This document shows positions 24,834-32,056 of a stretch of 39,082 nucleotides of DNA, piece by piece (position 1 is the stretch's first letter; every line of letters starts with the position of its first letter). The position numbers and the translations under genes were made by a program. The notes beneath the pieces are model-generated. The model saw nothing but the letters and a program-made list of their open reading frames with translations, did not search any database and had not been told where the DNA came from. This DNA is from Tannerella sp. (GTDB taxonomy: Bacteria > Bacteroidota > Bacteroidia > Bacteroidales > Tannerellaceae), in contig JAITVS010000335.1 of assembly GCA_031285685.1 (NCBI GenBank), positions 1 through 39,082 of the forward strand. Direction: 5' to 3'.

Positions 24834-25751
24834 ATGATGAAAAAGAACCGACAGATATTGATCCTTGTAGGTGTGCCCGGATCGGGGAAAAGCACCTTTG
24901 CCAGATATTTTATCCGTACCGAAGAAAACTGGATGCGCCTGTGTCGCGATGATCTCAGGATGATGCACCTTGTGTCTTCTGACTTGTCGCCTCACGAAGA
25001 GGGAGCGATTACAGGCATATTGGATGCTTCAATTGATACTTTGTTGAGGAAAAAGTATAATGTGTTAATTGATGCTACTCATTGCCGTGCGGAATATTTG
25101 AAACATTACATAGAAAAGTTCAACCATATGGCTGATATATCATTTAAAATATTCGATATTGACGCCGGAGAGATTGCCGAACGATGTGACAAACGGTATA
25201 AGGAAACTGGTAAATTTATTCCGGAAGCAGTTCAACGTAAATACCTGAAAGAATTTGAGGCACTGAAAAAGACTTTTGATTTTTCCATGCGGCCTCAAAC
25301 GGATAACCGGGAAAGAGTCGTAAAGCAGGATCCGGCTTTGCCTAAGGCAATTATCTGCGATCTTGACGGTACGTTAGCTTTAATGGATCACCGTAATCCG
25401 TTCGATGCTACGCATGCCGATAAGGATGAGCCGAACGAGCCTGTTGTCAATACCTTGAATGTTTTTGCCAAAGAAGGTTACCGGATATTGCTGGTGTCCG
25501 GGCGCGAAGAACGTTTCCGTGAACCGACAATCAAATTTCTCTGTCAGTATCATATTCCGTACCATCAATTATGGATGCGCCCATCGAAAGATTTTCGAAA
25601 GGATGCTGTTATAAAACGGGAAATATTCGAGACGGAGATTGCCGGTAAATATTATATTGAATTCATCCTTGATGACCGCGACCAGGTTGTAGAGATGTGG
25701 CGTAAAGAACTCAAATTACCCTGTTTTCAGGTCAATTACGGAAGTTTCTGA
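24834..25751 (+). CDS. T4 PseT-type polynucleotide 5'-kinase/3'-phosphatase
   Basis: 305 aa, the same size as phage T4 polynucleotide kinase (about 301). The N-terminal kinase has P-loop GVPGSGKST (about 12-20), the catalytic RDD motif in MRLCRDDLRMM (about 38-47) and a lid arginine region near RCDKRYK. The C-terminal HAD phosphatase has DLDGTLA with Asp176 and Asp178, the SGREER motif near 223 and the DDRDQVVEMWR end motif, which closely resembles the T4 enzyme's C-terminus. It would add 5'-phosphate and remove 3'-phosphate or 2',3'-cyclic phosphate from cleaved RNA. Canonical bacterial Pnkp uses a metallophosphoesterase for the phosphatase step, so the HAD domain here is a replacement. The gene follows the ligase by 10 bp. 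Confidence 0.92.
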   Translation: MMKKNRQILILVGVPGSGKSTFARYFIRTEENWMRLCRDDLRMMHLVSSDLSPHEEGAITGILDASIDTLLRKKYNVLIDATHCRAEYLKHYIEKFNHMADISFKIFDIDAGEIAERCDKRYKETGKFIPEAVQRKYLKEFEALKKTFDFSMRPQTDNRERVVKQDPALPKAIICDLDGTLALMDHRNPFDATHADKDEPNEPVVNTLNVFAKEGYRILLVSGREERFREPTIKFLCQYHIPYHQLWMRPSKDFRKDAVIKREIFETEIAGKYYIEFILDDRDQVVEMWRKELKLPCFQVNYGSF

Positions 25752-25790
25752 GGGAATTGAGTGTTTTTGGATAAAGCAATAGAAATAATA

Positions 25791-25825
25791 AAATCGCATT
25801 TCTTATTTTAAGAGATGCGATTTTT
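25791..25825. terminator. Bidirectional terminator between convergent genes
   Basis: AAATCGCAT (25791-25799) pairs with ATGCGATTT (25815-25823), with a partial CTT/AAG extension inside, and is followed by T-runs; A-runs on the left give the same on the other strand. It lies 40 bp past the kinase/phosphatase stop and 50 bp from the end of the convergent nitroreductase gene, so it can serve both. Confidence 0.75.
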
Positions 25826-25874
25826 ATTTAGAAAGTCGCGTACATCGCCATTTTCAATATTTATTTTCCATTGT

Positions 25875-26474
25875 TTATTCAAAGATCAGTACCCGCTTTT
25901 CCAGCGGACCAAACTCCTTTTCTCCGGGTTTTGCCGTTGGTATGCCGAAAGGCATCTGGCATTTCAGTTCCCAATCCGGATTTATATTCCAGGTCTTAGC
26001 CACCTCGGCATCAATGACCGGGTTGTAGTGTTGAACGGTTGCCCCGAATCCGGCATCTTCCAGTAACATCCATATTGCATATTGGTGCATTGCGGACGTG
26101 TGCTCCGACCACCCCGGAAATTTCTCACTGTAGGAGGAGAATTGTTCCTGTAAGCCCCTTATAATACTCTGATCTTCATAAAAAAGTATGGTTCCATAAC
26201 CGGATTGAAACGATGTCTCAATCTTTTCTTTCGTAGGTCCGAATTTGTCTGGGCCTGTTATCTTTAATAATACGTCTTTTACAATGTCCCATAATTTTGT
26301 ATGATGTTCATTCAGTAGGAGAACGACCCTGGTTGTTTGGGAATTGAATGCTGACGGCACGTTTAATACTGCAAAATCAATGAGTTCCTTTATTTCTTTG
26401 TCGGAGACAGGACTCTTGTCAGATAAATTGTAATACGACCTTCTTTCTTTGATTATTTTTTTTAAACCTTCCAT
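25875..26474 (-). CDS. Nitroreductase family FMN-dependent oxidoreductase
   Basis: 199 aa from the ATG at 26474. A longer frame to 26534 would begin upstream of the predicted transcript start (promoter 26504-26535), so it is rejected. The start MEGLKKIIKERRSYYNLSDK and the stretch VPSAFNSQTTRVVLL are typical of the nitroreductase fold; the latter holds the FMN-phosphate contacts. An Ala-rich ILLE-like active-site helix (MLLEDAGFGATVQHYNPV) and the PFGIPTAKPGEKEF end region resemble the fatty-acid-repression/oxidative-stress subgroup. It should reduce nitroaromatics or quinones with NAD(P)H in the cytoplasm; the physiological substrate is unknown. It stands alone, with its own promoter. Confidence 0.85.
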   Translation of the reverse strand: MEGLKKIIKERRSYYNLSDKSPVSDKEIKELIDFAVLNVPSAFNSQTTRVVLLLNEHHTKLWDIVKDVLLKITGPDKFGPTKEKIETSFQSGYGTILFYEDQSIIRGLQEQFSSYSEKFPGWSEHTSAMHQYAIWMLLEDAGFGATVQHYNPVIDAEVAKTWNINPDWELKCQMPFGIPTAKPGEKEFGPLEKRVLIFE

Positions 26475-26503
26475 AATATATTTTCTTTTAATATAATCTT
26501 GTG

Positions 26504-26535
26504 TAAAGGTAATGAAAATAAGTCCGTTTGTCAAA
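26504..26535 (-). promoter_or_regulatory. Promoter of the nitroreductase gene
   Basis: Read on the minus strand, TTTG (26532-26535) is followed after 20 bases by TACCTTTA (26504-26511), close to TAnnTTTG. The transcript would start near 26497, about 23 bases before ATG 26474. Confidence 0.5.
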
Positions 26536-26590
26536 TCAATTTAATCAATGAGGTGATAGATCTTCTATTAAGCGGGGAATTTTCTTAAAT

Positions 26591-26633
26591 AAAAAAGAGC
26601 AATATGTTGATAATAAACATATTGCTCTTTTTT
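26591..26633 (-). terminator. Terminator of the tRNA-Gln gene
   Basis: A perfect 18-bp inverted repeat: AAAAAAGAGCAATATGTT (26591-26608) with its complement at 26616-26633, around a 7-base loop. Six T's end either arm, so it works in both directions. It begins 5 bases past the tRNA 3' end. Confidence 0.85.
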
Positions 26634-26637
26634 GTCG

Positions 26638-26708
26638 TTGTCTCATCAGGATTCGAACCTGAACAAACAGAACCAAAACCTGTTGTGCTACCATTACACC
26701 ATGAGACA
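26638..26708 (-). tRNA. tRNA-Gln, anticodon TTG
   Basis: On the minus strand a 71-nt cloverleaf can be drawn. The acceptor stem is TGTCTCA with TGAGACA (7 bp) and the D arm carries GGTGTAATGGTAGC. The anticodon stem ACAGG/TCTGT flanks the loop TTTTGGT, so the anticodon is TTG and reads CAA. The T arm contains GGTTCGAATCC. The discriminator is A and CCA is not encoded. Promoter and terminator flank it closely, so it is a single-gene unit downstream of tyrS. Confidence 0.93.
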
Positions 26709-26737
26709 ATCCGGTGCTTTATTTTTGAAAAGCGGTG

Positions 26738-26768
26738 CAAAGGTATGAGTTTAATCTCATATTTGCAA
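26738..26768 (-). promoter_or_regulatory. Promoter of tRNA-Gln with palindrome in the spacer
   Basis: On the minus strand TTG (26766-26768) is followed after 20 bases by a perfect -7 element TACCTTTG (26738-26745), about 30 bases before the tRNA 5' end. The spacer is mostly an inverted repeat, TATGAG/CTCATA with a 6-base centre (26744-26761). Confidence 0.65.
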
Positions 26769-26784
26769 CTTTTTTTGAAAATAT

Positions 26785-28083
26785 CTATTTTGCAATCAGT
26801 AAAAAGTAATTCTTCTTTCCGCGTTGAACAAGCAAATATTTGCCGTTTAGCAGTGAATCGGTATTCATAACGGAGTCATGGTCTGTCAGCTTTTCTTTAT
26901 TTAAGCTCACTCCACCACTTTGCACCAACTTGCGCATTTCTCCTTTTGACGGGAAGATGGCGGCTTTATCCGTGAACAAATCAATTGCTTTGATTCCGGC
27001 AGAGAGTTCGTCCCGTGATATTTCAAACTGCGGTACTCCTTCAAATACGGATAGTAAAGTCTCTTCATCGATTTTTTTCAATGTGTCTGATGTTGCATTG
27101 CCGAATAAAATATTGGATGCTTCGACTGCTGTATTATAATCTTCTTCGGAGTGTACCATAACCGTCACTTCCTGTGCCAGGCGTTTCTGTAGCGGACGCA
27201 GGTGCGGAGCTTCAGCCTGTTCTTTTTCAAGAACTGAAATTTCTTCCTGACTCAATGCGGTAAATATCTTGATGTACTTTGCTGCATCCTCATCACTTAC
27301 ATTCAACCAGAACTGATAAAATTTATAGGGTGATGTGTAACGGCGGTCAAGCCATACGTTACCTGATTCGGTTTTGCCGAATTTACCACCGTCCGCTTTT
27401 GTGATAAGGGGACATACAAGAGCAAACGCTTCGGCTTCGGGTCCCATGATACGACGTATAAGTTCCGTTCCTGTCGTAATGTTTCCCCATTGGTCGGATC
27501 CTCCCATCTGAAGGCGGCATCCTTCATTCTGATACAGGTACAAATAGTCGTAGCCCTGCAATAACTGGTATGAAAATTCAGTAAACGACATGCCTACATT
27601 TGATTCCGAACTCAGGCGTTTTTTTACCGAGTCTTTAGACATCATATAGTTTACCGTGAGATGTTTTCCGATGTCACGGATGAAATCCAGAAAAGTATAT
27701 TCCTTCATCCAATCGTAATTGTTTACCAACTTCGCTGCGTTAGGCGCATCGGAGTCGAAATCAAGAAACTTGGAAAGCTGTTTTTTGATGCTATCCTGAT
27801 TGTGACGTAATGTCTTTTCGTCAAGCAGGTTACGCTCGGCAGATTTCATTGATGGGTCGCCAATCATACCGGTCGCTCCTCCGACAAGGGCGATAGGGCG
27901 ATGTCCCGCACGCTGAAAATGCTTCAACATCATAACACTGACCAGGTGTCCGATATGTAAAGAATCGGCCGTTGGGTCTATTCCTACATAAGCGGATGTC
28001 ATTTCTTTTTGTAGCTGTTCTTCCGTACCGGGCATCATGTCATGGATCATGCCCCTCCATTTCAGTTCTTCAACAAAATTCAT
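26785..28083 (-). CDS. tyrS: Tyrosyl-tRNA synthetase
   Basis: Start ATG at 28083 gives 432 codons including the stop (431-432 aa class, usual length for bacterial TyrRS). An in-frame start at 28113 is excluded because it coincides with the -7 promoter element. Class I signature HIGH is in [14 protein letters not shown] (about 40-53) and the KMSKS equivalent is KFGKT (about 235). Tyrosine-binding residues lie in the [14 protein letters not shown] and GGSDQWGNI stretches. A C-terminal S4-type RNA-binding domain (about 360-431, [16 protein letters not shown]) binds the tRNA. It charges tRNA-Tyr in the cytoplasm. Two tandem promoters precede it, and no terminator is seen before the tRNA-Gln promoter. 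Confidence 0.95.
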   Translation of the reverse strand: MNFVEELKWRGMIHDMMPGTEEQLQKEMTSAYVGIDPTADSLHIGHLVSVMMLKHFQRAGHRPIALVGGATGMIGDPSMKSAERNLLDEKTLRHNQDSIKKQLSKFLDFDSDAPNAAKLVNNYDWMKEYTFLDFIRDIGKHLTVNYMMSKDSVKKRLSSESNVGMSFTEFSYQLLQGYDYLYLYQNEGCRLQMGGSDQWGNITTGTELIRRIMGPEAEAFALVCPLITKADGGKFGKTESGNVWLDRRYTSPYKFYQFWLNVSDEDAAKYIKIFTALSQEEISVLEKEQAEAPHLRPLQKRLAQEVTVMVHSEEDYNTAVEASNILFGNATSDTLKKIDEETLLSVFEGVPQFEISRDELSAGIKAIDLFTDKAAIFPSKGEMRKLVQSGGVSLNKEKLTDHDSVMNTDSLLNGKYLLVQRGKKNYFLLIAK

Positions 28084-28112
28084 CGTATTATTTATTATTT
28101 TAAATAGTTGCA

Positions 28113-28143
28113 CAAAGATAGTGCAAGCTGAGAGAAATGCAAA
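28113..28143 (-). promoter_or_regulatory. tyrS proximal promoter P1
   Basis: On the minus strand TTTG (28140-28143), then exactly 19 bases, then TATCTTTG (28113-28120): a perfect Bacteroidota primary-sigma promoter. The transcript would start about 23 bases before ATG 28083. Confidence 0.85.
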
Positions 28144-28196
28144 ACAAATTTATTTGTTTTCATTTCCCGAAGCGCTGCCGATCTTCATTTTTTGAA

Positions 28197-28227
28197 TAAA
28201 GATAGTGCAAATTGAGGGCACGGCAAA
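28197..28227 (-). promoter_or_regulatory. tyrS distal promoter P2
   Basis: TTTG (28224-28227), 19 bases, then TATCTTTA (28197-28204) on the minus strand. The core around it (AAAGATAGTGCAA plus TTGAG on the + strand) nearly repeats that of P1, 84 bp away, so it looks like a duplicated promoter. It would give a leader of about 107 bases. Confidence 0.65.
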
Positions 28228-28270
28228 CAAAATTCTGACTTTGTTTTTATTACTAAAGATCTGGCCGGAA

Positions 28271-29011
28271 TCATGTAAAAAGTCCTCCGGAAGTTAGAAT
28301 CGTGGTATTAAAAAAGAATGCTATTTCTTCGGACAATTTACTTTCGGGAATATGCAAATCTTTTGCTATTAATTTGTACACATCGCGGATATCCATGTTT
28401 TTATCATCTGTTTCTATAAGGAGGCGGCGTTTTGTCCACGCCATTTGCAGGGCTCCCGTGTTATAATACATTCCGAACGACAAATAAAAACCGGTATTCA
28501 GTAATTGGGTAGCAAGTTTCTCTTTTCCTCTGAATCCATGAATAATCCAGGGCATGGATGGATTTATGGATTTACGGATGCGCAATAGTTCGTCCCATGC
28601 TTTTACACAATGTATGATAAGAGGTTTTTTAACCTCTTCGGATAGGTGAGCATGTAAAAGAAACAGTTCCTGTTGGAATATAAAATCATTTTCAGTTTTT
28701 GCGGTCATTTTATCTAATCCGGTTTCGCCTATAGCTACGATTTCCGGAAAGTGTGCATATTCGCATACCTTTGCAAAAAGATCGTTCGCTGTATCTGCAT
28801 GGATCTTGTCTATATACCAGGGATGGACTCCCACGGCATAATAATTAATTTTTTCCGTTGCCTGTTTTTCTATGAATGCGGTTTTAGACTTGTTGTCCGG
28901 ATTGTCCTGTCGTACATGTGATGCAAAAAAATTACGTATATCTACGGATATGACCGCAATATCTTCCGGATGTAGTCCCGGTTGGTGGGTATGTATGTCA
29001 CAGTAGGTCAT
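28271..29011 (-). CDS. TatD family metal-dependent hydrolase
   Basis: 246 aa from ATG 29011; TTG 29017 is in frame but unlikely. The TatD metal-binding residues are visible in order: HTH near residue 7 (CDIHTHQPG), Glu in AIGETGLD (about 105), His in PLIIHCVKAWDEL (about 140), His in WIIHGFRG (about 165) and Asp in LIETDDKNM (about 210). The fold is a TIM barrel with two metal ions. Relatives are 3'-5' DNases/RNases or act on damaged or D-aminoacylated ends; the substrate here is unknown. The protein is slightly short for the family (250-265 aa) but has all key residues. It follows yidD in the same orientation with a 60-bp gap. Confidence 0.88.
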   Translation of the reverse strand: MTYCDIHTHQPGLHPEDIAVISVDIRNFFASHVRQDNPDNKSKTAFIEKQATEKINYYAVGVHPWYIDKIHADTANDLFAKVCEYAHFPEIVAIGETGLDKMTAKTENDFIFQQELFLLHAHLSEEVKKPLIIHCVKAWDELLRIRKSINPSMPWIIHGFRGKEKLATQLLNTGFYLSFGMYYNTGALQMAWTKRRLLIETDDKNMDIRDVYKLIAKDLHIPESKLSEEIAFFFNTTILTSGGLFT

Positions 29012-29071
29012 AAACAAAAGCCATTATTAATTCGTTTACCTGTAAATCCCAGGTAATCGCTTTTCCGACTG

Positions 29072-29293
29072 TCAGGGTACCGGATCATATCCGCATCCTC
29101 CCCACGGATGACACCGCAGAATACGTTTTATGGCCAACCAACTGCCTTTTAACGGGCCGTATTTTTTTAATGCCTGTATCGCATACTCGGAGCATGTCGG
29201 GGTATATCTGCAACTTGCCGGGGTCAGGGGGGATATACAGTACCGGTAGAAATAGACCGGTAACAAAAACAGAGTAGTCAGTAGTTGTTTCAT
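29072..29293 (-). CDS. yidD: Membrane protein insertion efficiency factor YidD
   Basis: 73 aa from ATG 29293, overlapping the rnpA stop (ATGA); the longer frame from 29317 lies inside rnpA. It has the conserved YidD pattern [19 protein letters not shown] (about 17-35), a second cysteine cluster [14 protein letters not shown] near the end, and an amphipathic N-terminus. YidD helps YidC-dependent insertion of inner-membrane proteins. Length is normal (70-85 aa). Linkage to rnpA is the widespread bacterial arrangement. Confidence 0.93.
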   Translation of the reverse strand: MKQLLTTLFLLPVYFYRYCISPLTPASCRYTPTCSEYAIQALKKYGPLKGSWLAIKRILRCHPWGGCGYDPVP

Positions 29294-29700
29294 TCGAACC
29301 TGTTTTCTTTTATACAAATGCTTTTCAATGCTTTGAGCATTGCTTTTTCTATATCCGTATAGGATAAAATATCATTACAGACATACATGAATGCTATGTG
29401 CAGATGTTTGCCGTTTAGAATGTGATGGGGAATAATTGCATTTTTATTCAGCCTGAATGTTTCGCGGATAAGTCGTTTGATGCGATTGCGTTTAACTGCA
29501 CGTTTGATGCGCTTTTTGGGGACACTGACCAAAATAGAAATGCCGGACTCCGGAGAATTATTCCCGGTGTCCGACAAATATACGATTCGCAAAGGATATG
29601 ATATAAATGATTGTCCGTTGTTGAACAATCTGTCAATATCTTTTTTTAAAAACAGACGTTCGCTTTTAGGAAAAATTTTCCTTTCAGCGTCTTCCATCAT
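29290..29700 (-). CDS. rnpA: Ribonuclease P protein component
   Basis: 136 aa. The RNR signature characteristic of RnpA is in [19 protein letters not shown] (about 68-86), preceded by the [13 protein letters not shown] strand and by an N-terminal [17 protein letters not shown] that contacts the pre-tRNA leader. It assists the catalytic RNA in 5' processing of tRNAs. The ATG at 29700 overlaps the hemD stop (ATGA), and the stop overlaps the yidD start in the same way, so the three genes are translationally coupled. The ~15-residue C-terminal tail after the core is a normal lineage variation. Confidence 0.93.
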   Translation of the reverse strand: MMEDAERKIFPKSERLFLKKDIDRLFNNGQSFISYPLRIVYLSDTGNNSPESGISILVSVPKKRIKRAVKRNRIKRLIRETFRLNKNAIIPHHILNGKHLHIAFMYVCNDILSYTDIEKAMLKALKSICIKENRFE

Positions 29701-30464
29701 TTTTTCTTACCGTTACCCATTTCTTTTTTTAAATATTGCTCAATGGCAGCAGTCATAGATGGCGCTTCCGGAGTCGGCGCTTCGATGTCGAGGCGGAGCC
29801 CGGCATCGACAGCAGCTTTGGCAGTTGTCGGTCCGAAGCATCCGATGCGGATATCTTTTTGCTTAAATTTGGGAAAGTTTTTCAATAAAGATGAAATCCC
29901 TGACGGGCTGAAAAACAGCAACATGTCATAATCGAATTTTTCTTCTTTTGTGAAATTATTACTGACCGTACGATACATGATCGCTGTTTTGTAGTGGATT
30001 TTTTTGGTGTCCAGAGACACCATCAGATCGTCTTTATGAACGTCCGAAACGGGAATCATATACTTCTCTTTCGGATGTTTCGCCACTAACTTTACCAGAT
30101 CCTCCATATGTCCGCTCGGACTGAAAAACACCTTGCGTTTGCGATAGATGGTATATTTCTGCAGATAAACAGCAATTGTTTCGGTCATACAGAAATACTT
30201 CATCGTTTCCGGAATGGTAATGCGTAATTCTTCGCATAAATTGAAAAAATGATCCACTGCCGTACGTGCTGTAAAAATAATAGCGTTGTAGTCCAGAATA
30301 GACACCCTCTGCTGTCTGAACTCTTTTGCAGATAATGGTTCTACTTTGATGAACGGTCTGAAATCGATTTCTACGCCATATTTCTTCGCAATGTCAAAAT
30401 AAGGTGATTTACTCGAGGTTGGTTGAGGTTGGGATACCAACATTTTTTTGATAGTCACTGCCAT
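29697..30464 (-). CDS. hemD: Uroporphyrinogen-III synthase
   Basis: 255 aa. HemD folds poorly conserve sequence, but the family pattern is present: two alpha/beta domains linked by two strands, IIFTARTAVDHFF (about 72-84), LLFFSPSGISSLLK (about 187-200) and IGCFGPTTAKAAVDAGL (about 211-227), the last being the typical glycine-rich end motif (IGPxTAxAA). It would close and invert ring D of hydroxymethylbilane to make uroporphyrinogen III for haem or corrinoid synthesis. It overlaps the DUF4271 gene by 10 bp and rnpA by 4 bp. Other haem genes are not in this window. A weak internal promoter lies just upstream. Confidence 0.88.
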   Translation of the reverse strand: MAVTIKKMLVSQPQPTSSKSPYFDIAKKYGVEIDFRPFIKVEPLSAKEFRQQRVSILDYNAIIFTARTAVDHFFNLCEELRITIPETMKYFCMTETIAVYLQKYTIYRKRKVFFSPSGHMEDLVKLVAKHPKEKYMIPVSDVHKDDLMVSLDTKKIHYKTAIMYRTVSNNFTKEEKFDYDMLLFFSPSGISSLLKNFPKFKQKDIRIGCFGPTTAKAAVDAGLRLDIEAPTPEAPSMTAAIEQYLKKEMGNGKKK

Positions 30465-31186
30465 ATATTATTTATTTCGATAATATTATACATATAAATC
30501 AAACCCTCGTATAAAAATACCAATGGTATAATTTCTTGGGCGCAAAGGTACAAACTTAAAAACAATAACCCCGTATTTTTATTGAAAAATATATGAATAA
30601 ATCTAAATACAAGAATTGCTCTAAATAATAAGTAACTGATAGTCATCATGGCAATTGCCGTAAATATATATTTTCCGATCAGTAATATCCATAAAACCGG
30701 AATATACAAAAAGATGCCCCAGGTACAGAATAATGCCTGATAATTTGTAAATATCATTCTATATGCGGATTTTTCGGCGAATATGTGCCCGAACAGAGCA
30801 TACAGAGACTTTTTAAACATGTAGAAGATAAAAAGAAAAATAAGTAATATGCCTATTGAAGCCAATGTCGTCAATATATCCGGTTTAATAAAATATTTAT
30901 ATTTAACGGCAACGGAAAATATGTAAATACTGCACAAAAGGAGTGTTTGAAATGTCATGAATGTATTAAACAGAAAACTGTCTCTCTCTGTCGTCTCAAA
31001 AATGCTTTGTCTTTGCTCCCCGGCGCTGATATTGCTTATCATTTTACCGAATAAGGGAACATTCAGCCGGAATATCAGTGCAAATGCCGACAGCAGGATC
31101 AGCACAATGACCAGCACTATGTCGTTCGAAAACGTAATGTCATGGAGGTATATGCCGGAATATCCTTCAAATTCAGTGCTGTTCAT
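30455..31186 (-). CDS. DUF4271-type multi-pass membrane protein
   Basis: 243 aa. About six hydrophobic helices span residues 17-230, with short polar loops; the segment QSIFETTERDSFLFNTFMTF and the end FLYEGLIYMYNIIEIN are typical of the Bacteroidota-specific DUF4271 family. It is the first gene of the chain DUF4271-hemD-rnpA-yidD, an order I know from other Bacteroidales. The 3' end overlaps hemD by 10 bp. Function is unknown; an inner-membrane role is certain from the helices. Confidence 0.82.
   Translation of the reverse strand: MNSTEFEGYSGIYLHDITFSNDIVLVIVLILLSAFALIFRLNVPLFGKMISNISAGEQRQSIFETTERDSFLFNTFMTFQTLLLCSIYIFSVAVKYKYFIKPDILTTLASIGILLIFLFIFYMFKKSLYALFGHIFAEKSAYRMIFTNYQALFCTWGIFLYIPVLWILLIGKYIFTAIAMMTISYLLFRAILVFRFIHIFFNKNTGLLFLSLYLCAQEIIPLVFLYEGLIYMYNIIEINNIWQ
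30543..30550 (-). promoter_or_regulatory. Possible internal promoter for hemD
   Basis: Within the 3' part of the DUF4271 gene the minus strand has a perfect -7 element TACCTTTG, about 80 bases before the hemD start. No TTTG stands at the right -33 distance, so the promoter is tentative. Confidence 0.3.
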
Positions 31187-31209
31187 CAGACTTTTTATGA
31201 ATTTCGCCG

Positions 31210-31240
31210 CAAAGTTAGCGTTTTTATGCGATTATTCATA
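31210..31240 (-). promoter_or_regulatory. Promoter of the DUF4271-hemD-rnpA-yidD operon
   Basis: TAACTTTG (31210-31217 on the minus strand) matches TAnnTTTG perfectly; TATG (31237-31240) stands 19 bases upstream, three of four matches to TTTG. The -33 part lies in the last codons of the upstream lipoprotein gene. The transcript would begin about 20 bases before the ATG at 31186. Confidence 0.6.
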
Positions 31241-32032
31241 ATTAAATTTTATTGAACGGTATGACTTGTATATACCGGTAATTATTTCTATATCACAACT
31301 AATAATATATTCATTACTGAATTTATAAGAGTAATTTGCCGTATCCGAAACATTATTTTCCTGTGTTATTTGTTGAATAAGATGCTGAGGCGCTTTTCCC
31401 AGGATTCCGGCATATATGGCCATTTTATGAAAATATAAAGGATATATTTCAGTCAGATAAAGTAAGGGCAGCCTGCTTACGTTTTTTTCGGGGGTGGGAG
31501 CGAAGTGGAGGGTATTGTTTTCATCGGACCTTGTTATTGTCGTTTTAATCAGATCTCCTTTGTTGTAAAATAATTCCATCCGGAACGTTTCCGTATTGTC
31601 TATGGTTTCGGTAACAGTACAGAGGTATTCGTTCCGGTAAGTGAATTCATAATGGCGCAATAATCCGGATTCTTCAACATTACATGAAACGGCAAATCCC
31701 TCTTTATTGACGATGTAGGTAGCCTTTTCTCCCCCACATCCTGTCATAATGACCACCGTATTTGTATATGACAGGTTGCTTTCGCATTCCAATGTGTAAT
31801 TGTCGTAGTAAGGTATCACCTGTTTGACTGTGCCGGATTGTAATTCACCGTCTGTAAAATACAATGTTTCGGTTTTTTGGATCAGTTCATGGGGGTCATC
31901 GGTGGTGAGATTTTCCGATATACTGAATTTTTGAAACTCGCTGAATGACAAGTATGTTTTATCTTTGGAGCAGGAAACTACAAGGATTGCAAGAAATAGG
32001 ATGATCAGTGATTTTTTTTTCCGGGTATTCAT
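31232..32032 (-). CDS. DUF4595-like lipoprotein
   Basis: 266 aa from the ATG at 32032; the frame extends to 32053 but the shorter start gives a textbook lipoprotein signal, MNTRKKKSLIILFLAILVVSC, with the lipid Cys at about 21. The mature part alternates beta-strands such as YEFTYRNEYLCTVTETID and MELFYNKGDLIKTTI, the strand-turn pattern of DUF4595, a Bacteroidota family of secreted beta-sheet proteins. Ligand and function are unknown. It is the last gene of the ssb-gldE-gldD operon, 24 bp after the aldo/keto reductase, and ends at the promoter of the next operon; no terminator is seen between them. Confidence 0.72.
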   Translation of the reverse strand: MNTRKKKSLIILFLAILVVSCSKDKTYLSFSEFQKFSISENLTTDDPHELIQKTETLYFTDGELQSGTVKQVIPYYDNYTLECESNLSYTNTVVIMTGCGGEKATYIVNKEGFAVSCNVEESGLLRHYEFTYRNEYLCTVTETIDNTETFRMELFYNKGDLIKTTITRSDENNTLHFAPTPEKNVSRLPLLYLTEIYPLYFHKMAIYAGILGKAPQHLIQQITQENNVSDTANYSYKFSNEYIISCDIEIITGIYKSYRSIKFNYE

Positions 32033-32056
32033 TTCTATATAATTTAATGTCATTAG

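Noticed and set aside
25815..26066. Plus-strand frame after the kinase/phosphatase
   Set aside because: It begins inside a terminator hairpin and is antisense to the nitroreductase gene, whose family match is clear.
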